Notes: generated by a model not told the origin, from the letters alone. 64,000 nt of DNA from Devosia rhizoryzae (GCF_016698665.1 NZ_CP068046.1:2108001-2172000), one strand, 5' to 3'. Numbered from the stretch's first letter, positions 17,508 through 27,602 are shown. A program made the numbers and translations.

Positions 17508-17575
17508 GGCGGCATCTCTCCTAGGCGAGGGTCCTGCCCTATGTGGCACTTTGCGCCGATCGATCAAGCGAAAAG

Positions 17576-18892
17576 CTATTCGGCGCGGCGCAGCGGCTGC
17601 GTCACCGGGCGGCCGGACTCGAGCACGAGGTCCTGGCGAACGGGCCCGGGCGCCGCGATATAATTGCCCTGGACCAGGATGATGTCGTTGTCGAGCAGTT
17701 CGACGATCTGCCGCTCGGTGGCAACGCCGGTGGCCAGCAGCGAGACTTCGAAGCGCGCCAGATAATTGGCGATGTCCGAGATGTGGAAATCGGTGAAGAC
17801 CTCGGGCGTGTCGAGGAAGCGGGTGGCATCAACCCGCAGCGAGCGGACGCCGAGGGCGGCCAATTCGGCAATGTCGAGGCGAAGGGAGCGAAGGTTGGAG
17901 ATCGAAAAACCGGCGCCCTTGCGCGCCACGGCTTCCACCACGGCGCGCTCGCGCGTGGTGAGGCTCTGCCAGTCGCTTTCCGGAACAAGAAAGGTCAGGC
18001 CCGAGGCAATGGCGCGGTTGGCATCGAGCGTTACCAGCAGCTGTTCGGCGGAAAATTCATCGCCCAGAGTGGCTCGCGTCAGAGGAATATGGAGCACGAC
18101 GGGCTGGCCGCCGGTTCTCGAGCGACGGGCGATGGCCACGGCTTCGACAAGGCCGACGCCTTCGATCTGGCGGATCAGGTCCTGTCCGCCGCGGCGCGGC
18201 ATGAAATCGGGTGCCCCGGCGAGTTCGCCATCTTCAAGCATCAGGCGCGGCAGCATGTCGTATGCGGCGGCGCGGCGTTGCGGCAGGCGGGCTATGGGCT
18301 GGATATGGTGGACGAGGCGATTGTCGAGCAGCGCCTGGCGCAGCATTTCGAGCGGGATTATCGGCTCGGGCTCGCTGATCACCGTGATCTGGGTGGCAGC
18401 GCGCGGTGGCGGTGCGGCAATGATGCGCTCATTGGCATAAGGGCTGGGGCGAACTTGATCGGCCTTGGCAACCTTGTCCTCCATTTCGGCAACCGCTTCG
18501 GCGACCTGGCGGATGACGGTGCCGAGGACGGAAATGTCCGCTTCGACGGTTTCAAGGCGCTGGCCCGGATTGGTGTCGGCGATGGCATTGATGCGCTGGC
18601 CGAGCACGGCGCCCGCCTGGGCATCGGTGGCAAGAAGACGGGACAGGTCTTCGATGGCGCGTTCGAGCCGGTTTTCGGCGCGCTGGCGCAGGGAGCGTTC
18701 GAGAAAGACGATGCAGACACAGCCGAACACGGCCGCGAGCAGGATGGCATTGGCGGGGGTGAAGGTCAGCCCGAAATAGGCCAGTGCGCCCAGACTTGCC
18801 GCCGACAGCGTGATGAACGAATAAACCAAAGCCTGCACGGGCGGACCTGCATCCCTCTCGAGCGCCGGGATTCGGCCTTTCCCCTGTAGCAT
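17576..18892 (-). CDS. Membrane protein with degenerate EAL domain
   Basis: 438 residues: two hydrophobic segments at about 20-42 and 46-65, a coiled coil-like linker to residue 150, then a domain of EAL size. The EAL signature position reads DML (residues 212-214, in AAYDMLPRLML), the usual DDFGTG reads GAGFSISN, and the later Lys/Glu positions are also not kept. The C-terminal LLATGVATERQIVELLDNDIILVQGNYIAAP keeps the layout of A.GVET..Q......QG in EAL domains. It is therefore most likely not a c-di-GMP phosphodiesterase, but may bind nucleotides or a partner. It is divergent from a sigma-54 activator. Start at 18892 is uncertain. Confidence 0.7.
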   Translation of the reverse strand: MLQGKGRIPALERDAGPPVQALVYSFITLSAASLGALAYFGLTFTPANAILLAAVFGCVCIVFLERSLRQRAENRLERAIEDLSRLLATDAQAGAVLGQRINAIADTNPGQRLETVEADISVLGTVIRQVAEAVAEMEDKVAKADQVRPSPYANERIIAAPPPRAATQITVISEPEPIIPLEMLRQALLDNRLVHHIQPIARLPQRRAAAYDMLPRLMLEDGELAGAPDFMPRRGGQDLIRQIEGVGLVEAVAIARRSRTGGQPVVLHIPLTRATLGDEFSAEQLLVTLDANRAIASGLTFLVPESDWQSLTTRERAVVEAVARKGAGFSISNLRSLRLDIAELAALGVRSLRVDATRFLDTPEVFTDFHISDIANYLARFEVSLLATGVATERQIVELLDNDIILVQGNYIAAPGPVRQDLVLESGRPVTQPLRRAE

Positions 18893-19027
18893 CTGGGCCG
18901 GAGCGGCAAAAGCTCGGCCGGCAAACTCTCCCGGTCTATTTAGACGGAATATTTACCCTAATCGGAAAACAATCGCAGCCAACCAGAACAACGGTCCGGC
19001 TGCGGACGAACCAGGGTGCATTTCTTG

Positions 19028-20458
19028 ATGACGATGACGGCAGGCAGCGAAACGGCGTTAAGCGGTCAGCTTCTGTTGATCGACAGCGATGCCGATTGCG
19101 CGCGCCGTGTCGGCGAAGCGCTGAGCGAAGCGCTGCTGGTTTCGCCTGAAGTCACCATTGCCGAGAGCGGACGCGGCGGCATCGAAAAGCTACGACAGAC
19201 GCGCTTCGACATCATCATTGCCGATCTGACGAGCCTTGTTGACCTCGCGCCGGGCATCGAAGACGCCATGGGTCGGCTGGTGCGTCTGGCAGATGGGGCA
19301 TTGGTGCTCGCGATGGCCGATAGCGGTTCGGTCAGCGCCGCGCTTGGCGCAATGCGGGCCGGGGCGCATGATTATGTGGCAAAGCCGGTCAGCGGAGCAG
19401 CCCTGGCTTCCCGCATCGGCGAATTGGCGCAGCGGCATGGGCGGCCGCGGTCGCTGGGCTGCGAATCGGGTCCGGAAGCCGTGGTCGCCGACTTTGCCGG
19501 CTTTGTGGGCGCATCGAGCGCCATGCAGTTCCTTTATGAACAGATCGGGCGGGTGGCGACATCTTCGGCGCCGGTGTTCATTACCGGCGAAAGCGGCACC
19601 GGCAAGGATGTGTGCGCCGAGGCGCTGCACGAAAAGGGGCCGCGCAGCGCCGGGCGATTCGTGGCCATCAATTGCGCGGCGATCCCGCGCGACCTCATGG
19701 AAAGCGAGTTGTTCGGCGTGGTGCGCGGCGCCTTGACCGGTGCGCATGAGGATCGCAAGGGCGCGGCGGAACTGGCGGATGGCGGCACGCTATTCCTCGA
19801 TGAAGTGGGGGAAATGGACCTCTCGCTCCAGAGCAAGCTTTTGCGCTTTCTGCAGACCGGGACGATCTCGCGCGTCGGCGAGACCAGCGTGCGCAAGGTT
19901 GATGTGCGGGTGATCTGCGCCACCAATCGCAACCCGATGCAGATGATTGCGGAGCGCAAGTTCCGCGAGGATCTGTTCTACCGGCTGCACGTCTTGCCGG
20001 TGCATTTGCCGCCGCTGCGGCAGCGGCCGAGCGACATCATGGTGCTGGCCCGACATTTCCTTCATCGCTATGCGCGCGAAGAGCATAAGAGCTTTGCCGG
20101 TTTCAGCCCGGAGGCCAGCCAGCAGCTGACGGCGGCCGATTGGCCGGGCAATGTGCGGCAGTTGCAGAACCTCATCCGCCGCCTGGTGGTGATGTTCGAT
20201 GGCGGCGAGATCAGCGCGCACATGCTTGCGGCAGCCGATATCGAGGCGAAAACGGCAGCGCCGTCGGGCGTCGAAGCGCCCCGAAGCGAAGGCCGGCGAT
20301 CGGTGCTGCCGATGTGGCGGCAGGAACAGCGGATCATCGAGGATGCGGTCGCGGCGTTCGGCGGCAATATTTCGATGGCGGCAGCCGCGCTCGAGATCAG
20401 CCCGTCGACGATTTACCGCAAGCGCCAGAGCTGGGCGGAGATGCAGGCTGCCAGCTAA
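19028..20458 (+). CDS. Sigma-54-dependent response regulator, GALTGA variant
   Basis: 476-residue NtrC-type activator. The N-terminal receiver-like domain has LLIDSDADCARRVG and D66 in IIIADLTSL as likely phosphoacceptor, and VAKPVS as switch Lys. The AAA+ domain carries Walker A GESGTGKD, Walker B GGTLFLDEVGEMDL and the arginine finger region FREDLFYRLHVLPV. The sigma-54 contact loop reads GALTGA instead of GAFTGA (Leu236, codon TTG at 19733-19735). A Fis-type helix-turn-helix ends the protein (ISMAAAALEISPSTIYRKRQSW). Start at 19028 or 19034 cannot be separated. It is divergent from the degenerate EAL gene. Confidence 0.85.
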   Translation: MTMTAGSETALSGQLLLIDSDADCARRVGEALSEALLVSPEVTIAESGRGGIEKLRQTRFDIIIADLTSLVDLAPGIEDAMGRLVRLADGALVLAMADSGSVSAALGAMRAGAHDYVAKPVSGAALASRIGELAQRHGRPRSLGCESGPEAVVADFAGFVGASSAMQFLYEQIGRVATSSAPVFITGESGTGKDVCAEALHEKGPRSAGRFVAINCAAIPRDLMESELFGVVRGALTGAHEDRKGAAELADGGTLFLDEVGEMDLSLQSKLLRFLQTGTISRVGETSVRKVDVRVICATNRNPMQMIAERKFREDLFYRLHVLPVHLPPLRQRPSDIMVLARHFLHRYAREEHKSFAGFSPEASQQLTAADWPGNVRQLQNLIRRLVVMFDGGEISAHMLAAADIEAKTAAPSGVEAPRSEGRRSVLPMWRQEQRIIEDAVAAFGGNISMAAAALEISPSTIYRKRQSWAEMQAAS

Positions 20459-21414
20459 GGCGTATTGGCCTCGCGCGCGCGGCGGCGATCGAGGCCGAGC
20501 CAGCGCTCGCGCAGGATCACGGCGATGCCGGAGCCGACGATGATGATGGCGCCGACGACCATCGGAATGGTCGGCACATCGGCGAAGATGACCATGCCGA
20601 TGATGATGGTGAGAATCAGCGACACATATTCGAAGGGCGCGATGACCGACATGTCGGCATAGCGATAGCAGGAGGTCAGCAGCAGCTGGCCGATGCCGCC
20701 GAAAAAACCGGCGCCGATTAGAAGCGCCGCCTGTGCCGGCGTGGGCCAAACCCAGCCGAAGGGCAACGTCAGCAGGCTCAGAATGCTGGCGCTGATGAAG
20801 AAGTAGGTGACGATGGCTTCCGTGCGTTCGGTCTGCACCAGGGTGCGGACCTGCAGCATGGCAAAAGCGGACAGGATGGCGCCGCCCAAAGCCGTTAGCG
20901 CGCCTACCGCTTCTGCGCCGCCCAGCGCTTCGCCGCTGGAAAACACGGTAAGCCTGGGCCAGAGGATGATGCAGACGCCAAGGAGGCCCACCAGCACCGT
21001 GGTCCAGCGGAAGATCTGTACGCGCTCATGGAGAAGGAGCGCCGAAAGCATCACGATGATCAGCGGCGAAGCATAGCCGAGAGCTGTGGCTTCAGGCAGT
21101 GGCAGCCGGGTCAGGGCAAAAAAGCCCAGGCTCATCGAGGACACGCCGATAAGGCCGCGCAGAATGTGTCCCAGCGGACGGTCTGTTTGGAAAGCGCGGT
21201 TAAGCCGTCCCCGCCACGCCAGGAAAGCAAGAACCGGAAGCAGCGCAAAGAAGGAGCGGAAGAAGACCATCTGCCCCGAGGGGATGGTTTCGGTGGCCTT
21301 GAGCAGGGTCGCCATGACCACGAAGCACCCGACCGACAAAACCTTGAGCAGGATGCCCCGCATCGGCGATGGCGGGGCTGCTAACTCGACTTCGGTCTCG
21401 GCGGCGCTGGCCAC
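20455..21414 (-). CDS. EamA/DMT family transporter
   Basis: 319-residue integral membrane protein with ten hydrophobic segments arranged as two EamA repeats. Landmarks are VVMATLLKATETIPSGQMVFFRS, SLGFFALTRLPLPEATAL and, in the second repeat, TSCYRYADMSVIAPFEYVSLIL. Such proteins export metabolites or drugs; the substrate cannot be read from sequence. Its 3' end overlaps that of the sigma-54 regulator by 4 bp, tail to tail. A conserved Arg-rich tail is seen at the C terminus. Confidence 0.85.
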   Translation of the reverse strand: MASAAETEVELAAPPSPMRGILLKVLSVGCFVVMATLLKATETIPSGQMVFFRSFFALLPVLAFLAWRGRLNRAFQTDRPLGHILRGLIGVSSMSLGFFALTRLPLPEATALGYASPLIIVMLSALLLHERVQIFRWTTVLVGLLGVCIILWPRLTVFSSGEALGGAEAVGALTALGGAILSAFAMLQVRTLVQTERTEAIVTYFFISASILSLLTLPFGWVWPTPAQAALLIGAGFFGGIGQLLLTSCYRYADMSVIAPFEYVSLILTIIIGMVIFADVPTIPMVVGAIIIVGSGIAVILRERWLGLDRRRAREANTP

Positions 21415-21431
21415 GGCAATCCTAACGGCGG

Positions 21432-21620
21432 TTACTTGCCGGCTTCGAGCTTTTCCTTGGCGATGCGCGCAGTGGCGAATGCCTTATGCTCTTCGCCCAC
21501 GGCGCTGCCGGTCTTCACGGCCTTGCCGGTCGAGTCCTGGACTTCCCAGTGCCAGTTGGTGTTGGCGCCCATGCCGCCCTTGCGGGTCAGCTTGATTTCG
21601 TAGGTTGGTTGTTCGCTCAT
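21432..21620 (-). CDS. Small hypothetical protein
   Basis: 62 residues: MSEQPTYEIKLTRKG, NTNWHWEVQDSTGKAVKTGSAVGEEHKAFATARIAKEKLEA. Looks like a small beta-hairpin plus helix protein; I do not recognise a named family. Start at 21620 is the first in-frame ATG and the gene lies 17 bases upstream of the EamA gene on the same strand, so they may be co-transcribed. Confidence 0.6.
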   Translation of the reverse strand: MSEQPTYEIKLTRKGGMGANTNWHWEVQDSTGKAVKTGSAVGEEHKAFATARIAKEKLEAGK

Positions 21621-21697
21621 GAGAGGCCTTATGGACCAGAGTGGGTGGAGGGGAAAGAGATAAGTTGCTCGTCGAGTTACATGCGAGTCGTCGTCGA

Positions 21698-21783
21698 GAC
21701 CTCATGGTGAGCCTGTCGAAGCACGAGGTCGGTCACGCAGTTGGTGCCACGACCTCGTCCTTCGACAGGCTCAGGATGAGGTC
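21698..21783. repeat. Palindromic repeat (family E)
   Basis: GACCTCATGGTGAGCCTGTC with CGAAGCACGAGGTC is followed by an inverted copy GACCTCGTCCTTCGACAGGC and TCAGGATGAGGTC. The CCTTCGACAGGCTCAGGATG type palindrome is a widespread repeat in alphaproteobacterial genomes. It lies between the DUF427 gene and the small gene at 21432, both on the minus strand. Confidence 0.7.
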
Positions 21784-21798
21784 TACTGGTTGATAGTT

Positions 21799-22146
21799 TT
21801 AGACCTCGGTGGTGCTGATCTTGATCCGGTCGCCGCCGAAGGTCAGGAGGTCACGGAGCGGCTCGTACCGGCCTTCGGCATAGGGGTGGTACCAGGCTTC
21901 GTCGACGCCGTCGGCGGTCAGCGTCTTGATGGTGTAGTAATGCGCAGCACCGAGGCCCTCGTCCTCGCTCGTCGTGTCCGAGGCTTCAAGGATTTGCGGA
22001 TGCACGTCTTCGAGCGGCAGGTAGACGCGGGGTTCGCGGCCGGGGCGTTCGAGGCGCATGGCCCGGATGGAGCTCGCAATTTCGCCATCGTCGAAATAGA
22101 TATGCACGCGACCGTCGACAGGCGTGATAGTGGCGGTTTCGAACAT
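21799..22146 (-). CDS. DUF427 family protein
   Basis: 115-residue protein beginning MFETATITPVDGRVHIYFDDGEIASSIRAMRLE. It matches DUF427 by GREPRVYLPLEDV, LEASDTTSEDEGLGAAHYYTI and WYHPYAEGRYEPLRDLLTFGGDRIKI. The function of the family is unknown; it is a small beta-rich fold often found alone. The ATG at 22146 has AAGGAGA 5 bases upstream and fits homologues; an upstream in-frame start is weaker. It is divergent from groES across a region holding the heat-shock control elements. Confidence 0.78.
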   Translation of the reverse strand: MFETATITPVDGRVHIYFDDGEIASSIRAMRLERPGREPRVYLPLEDVHPQILEASDTTSEDEGLGAAHYYTIKTLTADGVDEAWYHPYAEGRYEPLRDLLTFGGDRIKISTTEV

Positions 22147-22213
22147 CGAAGTCTCCTTTGACGCAGTCATCTTTGCGTCTTCAACGCGTGAGAAAAAACT
22201 TCGGTTCACGCTT

Positions 22214-22243
22214 CTTGACTCTTCTCCGCCCTGCTCCCTATAT
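22214..22243 (+). promoter_or_regulatory. RpoH (sigma-32)-like promoter of groESL
   Basis: CTTGACT (22214-22220) with CCCTATAT (22236-22243) at a spacing close to the alphaproteobacterial RpoH consensus CTTG-N17-CCTATAT. Being just upstream of CIRCE it can be used by heat-shock sigma factor or by housekeeping sigma-70. Confidence 0.7.
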
Positions 22244-22255
22244 CCGGCCAGCCTG

Positions 22256-22282
22256 TTAGCACTCCTTCGATTTGAGTGCTAA
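22256..22282 (+). promoter_or_regulatory. CIRCE operator (HrcA site)
   Basis: Perfect copy of the consensus TTAGCACTC-N9-GAGTGCTAA, located between the promoter and groES. The HrcA repressor binds here and itself needs GroEL for activity, coupling groESL expression to free chaperonin. Confidence 0.98.
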
Positions 22283-22328
22283 ACGGTCCGAGATTGCATT
22301 CAGAAATGATGCCAAGAGGAAATTTATC

Positions 22329-22619
22329 ATGGGCTTCCGTCCCCTGCATGACCGCGTGGTCGTCCGTCGCGTCGACAGTGAAGAAAAGACCAAAGGCGGG
22401 ATCATCATCCCCGACACCGCCAAGGAAAAGCCCTCCGAGGGCGTGATCGTTTCCGTGGGCCCTGGCGCCCGTGACGAACAGGGCAAGATCAACGCGCTCG
22501 ACGTCAAGGCCGGCGACCGCGTGCTGTTCGGCAAGTGGAGCGGCACCGAAGTCAAGCTCAACGGCGAAGACCTCATCATCATGAAAGAGTCCGACATCAT
22601 GGGCATCGTCGAAGCCTAA
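22329..22619 (+). CDS. groES: Co-chaperonin GroES
   Basis: 96-residue co-chaperonin: [41 protein letters not shown], with the mobile loop in [12 protein letters not shown] and the conserved end ESDIMGIVE. It caps the GroEL ring during protein folding. The start at 22329 is the ATG before the family's conserved FRPLHDR. CIRCE and an RpoH-like promoter lie upstream, and groEL follows after 53 bp, so the two are co-transcribed. Confidence 0.99.
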   Translation: MGFRPLHDRVVVRRVDSEEKTKGGIIIPDTAKEKPSEGVIVSVGPGARDEQGKINALDVKAGDRVLFGKWSGTEVKLNGEDLIIMKESDIMGIVEA

Positions 22620-22660
22620 GCTTCGCTGCCCATCCTGGTCGTCCTCATCCCACTCTTTAA

Positions 22661-24313
<1,653 letters not shown>

Positions 24314-24373
24314 TCCACGCCCAGCACGCAAAGCTTCAAAGATCGTTTCTTCCCAGTCACGATCTTTGTGGAA

Positions 24374-24409
24374 GGCCTCGGTGGAAACGCCGGGGCCTTT
24401 TTCTTGGAC
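24374..24409 (+). terminator. Intrinsic terminator after groEL
   Basis: AAGGCCTCGG and CCGGGGCCTT form a 10-bp stem with one G-U pair and an 8-base loop, followed directly by TTTTTCTT. It lies 61 bp past the groEL stop. Confidence 0.9.
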
Positions 24410-24451
24410 CCTAGCAGAGCTAGTCTGAGACACTTAACGCACGAGGATAAT

Positions 24452-24688
24452 ATGCGCAGACCTGGACGCGGAAATGCCTTTGACGAAGCGGAGGCGGTGT
24501 TTAAGAGCGCTGCGCCTAAGCCAGCCTTTGCGGCGCCGGCAAAGTCGGCCAGCCCGCCGGAGGGGAAGGAGCTGGTTTCGATCAGGCTCGACCGCGCCGT
24601 GCTCGAGCATTTCCAGGACGATGGACCGGGTTGGCAGGAGCGGATCAATGCGGCGCTGCGCCAAGCCGCGGGGCTGGATCCCGCCTAA
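24452..24688 (+). CDS. BrnA-like antitoxin, apparently orphan
   Basis: 78-residue protein: low-complexity Ala/Pro/Lys start, then VSIRLDRAVLEHFQDDGPGWQERINAALRQAAGL, matching the DNA-binding RHH domain of the BrnA family (COG3514). BrnA normally neutralises the BrnT RNase and represses its operon, and brnT usually lies just upstream. Here groEL with its terminator is upstream and no BrnT-like frame is seen, so the antitoxin seems unpaired. ATG at 24452 with GAGGATAAT just upstream. Confidence 0.75.
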   Translation: MRRPGRGNAFDEAEAVFKSAAPKPAFAAPAKSASPPEGKELVSIRLDRAVLEHFQDDGPGWQERINAALRQAAGLDPA

Positions 24689-25437
24689 GGGAAGAAGATC
24701 AGTTTCAGCGCCAGGGCGATGGAGACGACAACCACCAGCGGGCGGATGATGGTGGCGCCGTAGCGAATGCCGGTGCGGGCGCCGATATAGGCGCCGATGA
24801 TCTGGCCACTGGCCATGGCGGCGGCGACGGGCCAGACGACCTGCCCCTGCGGGATGAAGATTGCAAGGGCCGCCAGGTTTGAGGTGAAGTTCAACGCCTT
24901 GGTGCTGCCGGTGGCGCGGGTAAGCCCGAGACCAAAAAGCACCACGAAGCCGACGGTGAAGAACGAGCCGGTGCCCGGGCCGAAGATGCCGTCGTAAAAG
25001 CCGATTGCGAAACCCAGGACCGGCACGAAGGGGCCGAAGGGCAACCGCGCGGCGCGGTCGGCATCGCTGAGTTTTGGCGCGAAGAGGAAGTAGAGCGCGA
25101 TTGCAATCAGCGCCACCGGGACGGCGACGTTGAGGAGCGAGATGTCGATGCGGCTGACCGTCAAGGCGCCGAGGAAGCTGCCCGCAAAGGTTGCAGCGAT
25201 GGCGGGCAAGAGGCGGCGGAGATCGACGAAGCCGCGGCGCCAATAGGTTGTTACCGCCATGGCCGTGCCGACGATGGACTGCATCTTGTTGGTGGCGAGC
25301 GCTGCGACCGGCGGCAGGCCGGCGGACAGCAATGCGGGAAGCGACAGCATGCCTCCGCCCCCGGCTATGGCGTCGACAAATCCGGCAAGCAGGCCAACGA
25401 AGCCGAGCGCCAGGAGAATGAGGGGATCGACGATCAT
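24685..25437 (-). CDS. TauE/SafE (TSUP) family permease
   Basis: 250-residue membrane protein with about eight hydrophobic segments. The family motifs are GLLAGFVDAIAGGGG near residue 15 and GFYDGIFGPGTGSFFTVGFV near residue 150, two repeats of the TSUP fold. TSUP proteins export sulfite, sulfonates or other organosulfur anions; the substrate here is not resolvable. Its first four bases overlap the GT2 gene stop (ATGA), and its end overlaps the brnA-like gene by 4 bp on the opposite strand. Confidence 0.88.
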   Translation of the reverse strand: MIVDPLILLALGFVGLLAGFVDAIAGGGGMLSLPALLSAGLPPVAALATNKMQSIVGTAMAVTTYWRRGFVDLRRLLPAIAATFAGSFLGALTVSRIDISLLNVAVPVALIAIALYFLFAPKLSDADRAARLPFGPFVPVLGFAIGFYDGIFGPGTGSFFTVGFVVLFGLGLTRATGSTKALNFTSNLAALAIFIPQGQVVWPVAAAMASGQIIGAYIGARTGIRYGATIIRPLVVVVSIALALKLIFFP

Positions 25438-26654
25438 GTGTTTGTCAGGTCCGAATGGCGCCGCTGGCGATCAACCGGCTCGGTGTCGGCGACGCGGCGT
25501 TCGTAGATGGGAATGTTGATCATCGAGGACATGAAGCCGCTCATCATCAGCTGGAATCCGGTGACCAATGCGGTCATCGAGAGAATGACAGCGCGCAGGG
25601 TCGCATGAGAGGTCAACGGGCCAAAGTCGCGGGCGGCCCACTGGATTAATCCCCAGACCAGGGCGGAAAGACCGGCAAGCATCAGGAGGATGGCGATCAG
25701 GAGGATGCGTTCGAGCGTCAGCCATTCAAGCAGGCGATCATAGGTGCCGGAACGCGGGATGAAGCCATAGCGGGAGGCGAAACGCCGGCCGATGATGGCG
25801 AAGGCGATGGACTGGACACCCGTAATAACGCAAAGGGCGGCGACGAGCAGGGTGTGCACGTCGAACGTGATGGCGCCAATGGTGACTGGGCCGCGGACCA
25901 GCTGAGAGCCGACGACGATGCCGGTCCAGACCAGCGCGACGCCGGGATAAAGAAAGAGCCAGCGGGGCGAGAACAGCAGCAGGAAGCGCAGGTGGCGCCA
26001 GCCGTCTCGGAAGGAGCGCAGATGCGGCGGGCGGGAGCGACCGTCCTTCTTGAGCGTCGTCGGCACTTCGCGCACGTCGAGCTGGCTGAGCGTCGCCTTG
26101 ACCACCATTTCGGAGGCGAATTCCATACCAGTGGTGCGCAGGTTTAGATCTCGGATGGCGTCGCGGGAAAACCCGCGCAGGCCGCAATGGAAATCGCGGA
26201 TGGGGGTGCGGAAGAACAGCCGGCCGAGGAAGCTCAGCACCGGATTGCCGATGTAGCGGTGGTGCCAGGGCATGGCGCCAGGAGCGACGCCGCCGGCGAA
26301 ACGGTTGCCCATGACGAGATCGGCGCCATTGCGTAGCGCGGCGACGAAGAGGTCGAGATTGGCAAAATCATAGCTATCGTCGGCGTCACCCATGATGACG
26401 AAGCGGCCGCGGGCATTGACGATACCGGTGGCAAGCGCTGCGCCATAACCCCGTTGATCGGCATGGACGACGCGGGCGCCGTGGGCGGCGGCTATTGCCT
26501 GTGAGCCGTCGGTCGAGCCATTGTCGGCGATCAGCACTTCGCCGGCGATGCCAGTGCGAGCGAGGAAGCTTTGCGCCTTGTCGATGCAGGTGGCGAGTGT
26601 TTCCGCCTCGTTGAGGCAGGGCATCAGGATGGTCAGTTCGAGCGTATCAGCCAC
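25434..26654 (-). CDS. GT2 family glycosyltransferase with C-terminal membrane helices
   Basis: 406 residues. The catalytic domain has LTILMPCLNEAETL, EVLIADNGSTDGS and a DxD motif in GDADDSYDF, followed by VMGNRF and FHCGLRGFSRDAI, typical of polyprenol-phosphate hexose transferases (DPM1/ArnC-like). After about residue 225 there are three or four membrane segments and a long hydrophobic C terminus. It probably moves a sugar from a nucleotide donor to a lipid or membrane-bound acceptor. I used the GTG at 26654, giving (V)ADTLELTILMPCLN; a longer start has no ribosome-binding site. It overlaps the TSUP gene by 4 bp. Confidence 0.88.
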   Translation of the reverse strand: MADTLELTILMPCLNEAETLATCIDKAQSFLARTGIAGEVLIADNGSTDGSQAIAAAHGARVVHADQRGYGAALATGIVNARGRFVIMGDADDSYDFANLDLFVAALRNGADLVMGNRFAGGVAPGAMPWHHRYIGNPVLSFLGRLFFRTPIRDFHCGLRGFSRDAIRDLNLRTTGMEFASEMVVKATLSQLDVREVPTTLKKDGRSRPPHLRSFRDGWRHLRFLLLFSPRWLFLYPGVALVWTGIVVGSQLVRGPVTIGAITFDVHTLLVAALCVITGVQSIAFAIIGRRFASRYGFIPRSGTYDRLLEWLTLERILLIAILLMLAGLSALVWGLIQWAARDFGPLTSHATLRAVILSMTALVTGFQLMMSGFMSSMINIPIYERRVADTEPVDRQRRHSDLTNT

Positions 26655-26716
26655 ATGCGCCCCCAGGCGGACATAAAGTCTTGTGCCGTGATTTGGCCGC
26701 AAGAGGCAATGGCGGC

Positions 26717-26908
26717 TCAGTCGCCGCCGCCGCCCCCGTCGCCACCGCCGTCGGAAGTGTCTGTCGCGCTTTGATCGCGGTCGAAGGCAACGGAGGATCC
26801 GCCGTCGCTGCCGTCGGATGGACGCCTGGTCTTCGGATTGTGCATGCCGGCATAAGCGATGACGCCGACACCGACCACTACCACTAGAAAGATGAAAGCC
26901 AGTTCCAT
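26717..26908 (-). CDS. Small membrane protein with Gly/Asp-rich tail
   Basis: 63 residues: one hydrophobic segment (MELAFIFLVVVVGVGVIAYAGM), then a polar linker and a Gly-rich tail ending SDGGGDGGGGGD. The start is 1 base after the hisG stop (TAAGATG), which suggests translational coupling. I do not recognise a family. It lies between hisG and the glycosyltransferase gene on the same strand. Confidence 0.6.
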   Translation of the reverse strand: MELAFIFLVVVVGVGVIAYAGMHNPKTRRPSDGSDGGSSVAFDRDQSATDTSDGGGDGGGGGD

Positions 26909-26909
26909 C

Positions 26910-27602
26910 TTATAACACGAGGCGCGAGAGCAGATCGTCCAGCGCAGCCTTGCGGGGAGAGGACCAGCCGGCCGTTTTGCTGACGATCAGATTGGCTTCG
27001 CTCTTTAGCATTACGCCATCTTCGAGGACACGAAGGCCGTTGGCGGCGAGGGTCGAGCCGGTTGAAGTAATGTCGACCACGATATCTGCCACGCCGGAGG
27101 CGGGCGCGGCTTCAGTAGCACCGAGGCTTTCGACAATGCGGTATTCGGCAATGCCGGCGCGGGCAAAATGCTGGCGGGTGATGGTGATGTATTTGGTTGC
27201 GATGCGCAGCCAGCGGCCATGGCGGGAGCGAAAATCGGAGGCGACATCGGCCAGGTCATGCATGTGCGTGACGTCGATCCAGGCATCGGGCACGGCCACG
27301 ACGACATCGGCGTGGCCGAACTGGAGGTCGCGCGCGAAGTCGACAGAGGCGGGGCCGGTTTCGCTGGTTTCATGGATCAAATCGCGGCCGGTGACGCCGA
27401 GATCGATATTGCCGCGGATCAGTTCGCGGGCGATTTCGGATGCAGGGTAGAAGCGGACGGTCACGTCCGGCAGGCCTTCAATGGCGCCGAGATAGGACCG
27501 GGCGCCGCCGGGGCGGGTGATGGTGAGACCGCGTTCGGCGAACCAGGCGCGAGTCAGCTCTTCAAGGCGGCCCTTGGAGGGAACGGCGAGGGTCAGGTTC
27601 AT
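26910..27602 (-). CDS. hisG: ATP phosphoribosyltransferase (short form)
   Basis: 230 residues, the short HisG form that lacks the C-terminal regulatory domain and so needs HisZ. Landmarks are LAVPSKGRLEEL, RFYPASEIARELIRGNIDLGVTGRDLI and a C-terminal DIVVDITSTGSTLAANGL nucleotide-binding loop. It makes phosphoribosyl-ATP, the first step of histidine synthesis. The ATG at 27602 overlaps the hisZ stop as ATGA, which fixes the start against the GTG three codons upstream. Confidence 0.96.
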   Translation of the reverse strand: MNLTLAVPSKGRLEELTRAWFAERGLTITRPGGARSYLGAIEGLPDVTVRFYPASEIARELIRGNIDLGVTGRDLIHETSETGPASVDFARDLQFGHADVVVAVPDAWIDVTHMHDLADVASDFRSRHGRWLRIATKYITITRQHFARAGIAEYRIVESLGATEAAPASGVADIVVDITSTGSTLAANGLRVLEDGVMLKSEANLIVSKTAGWSSPRKAALDDLLSRLVL

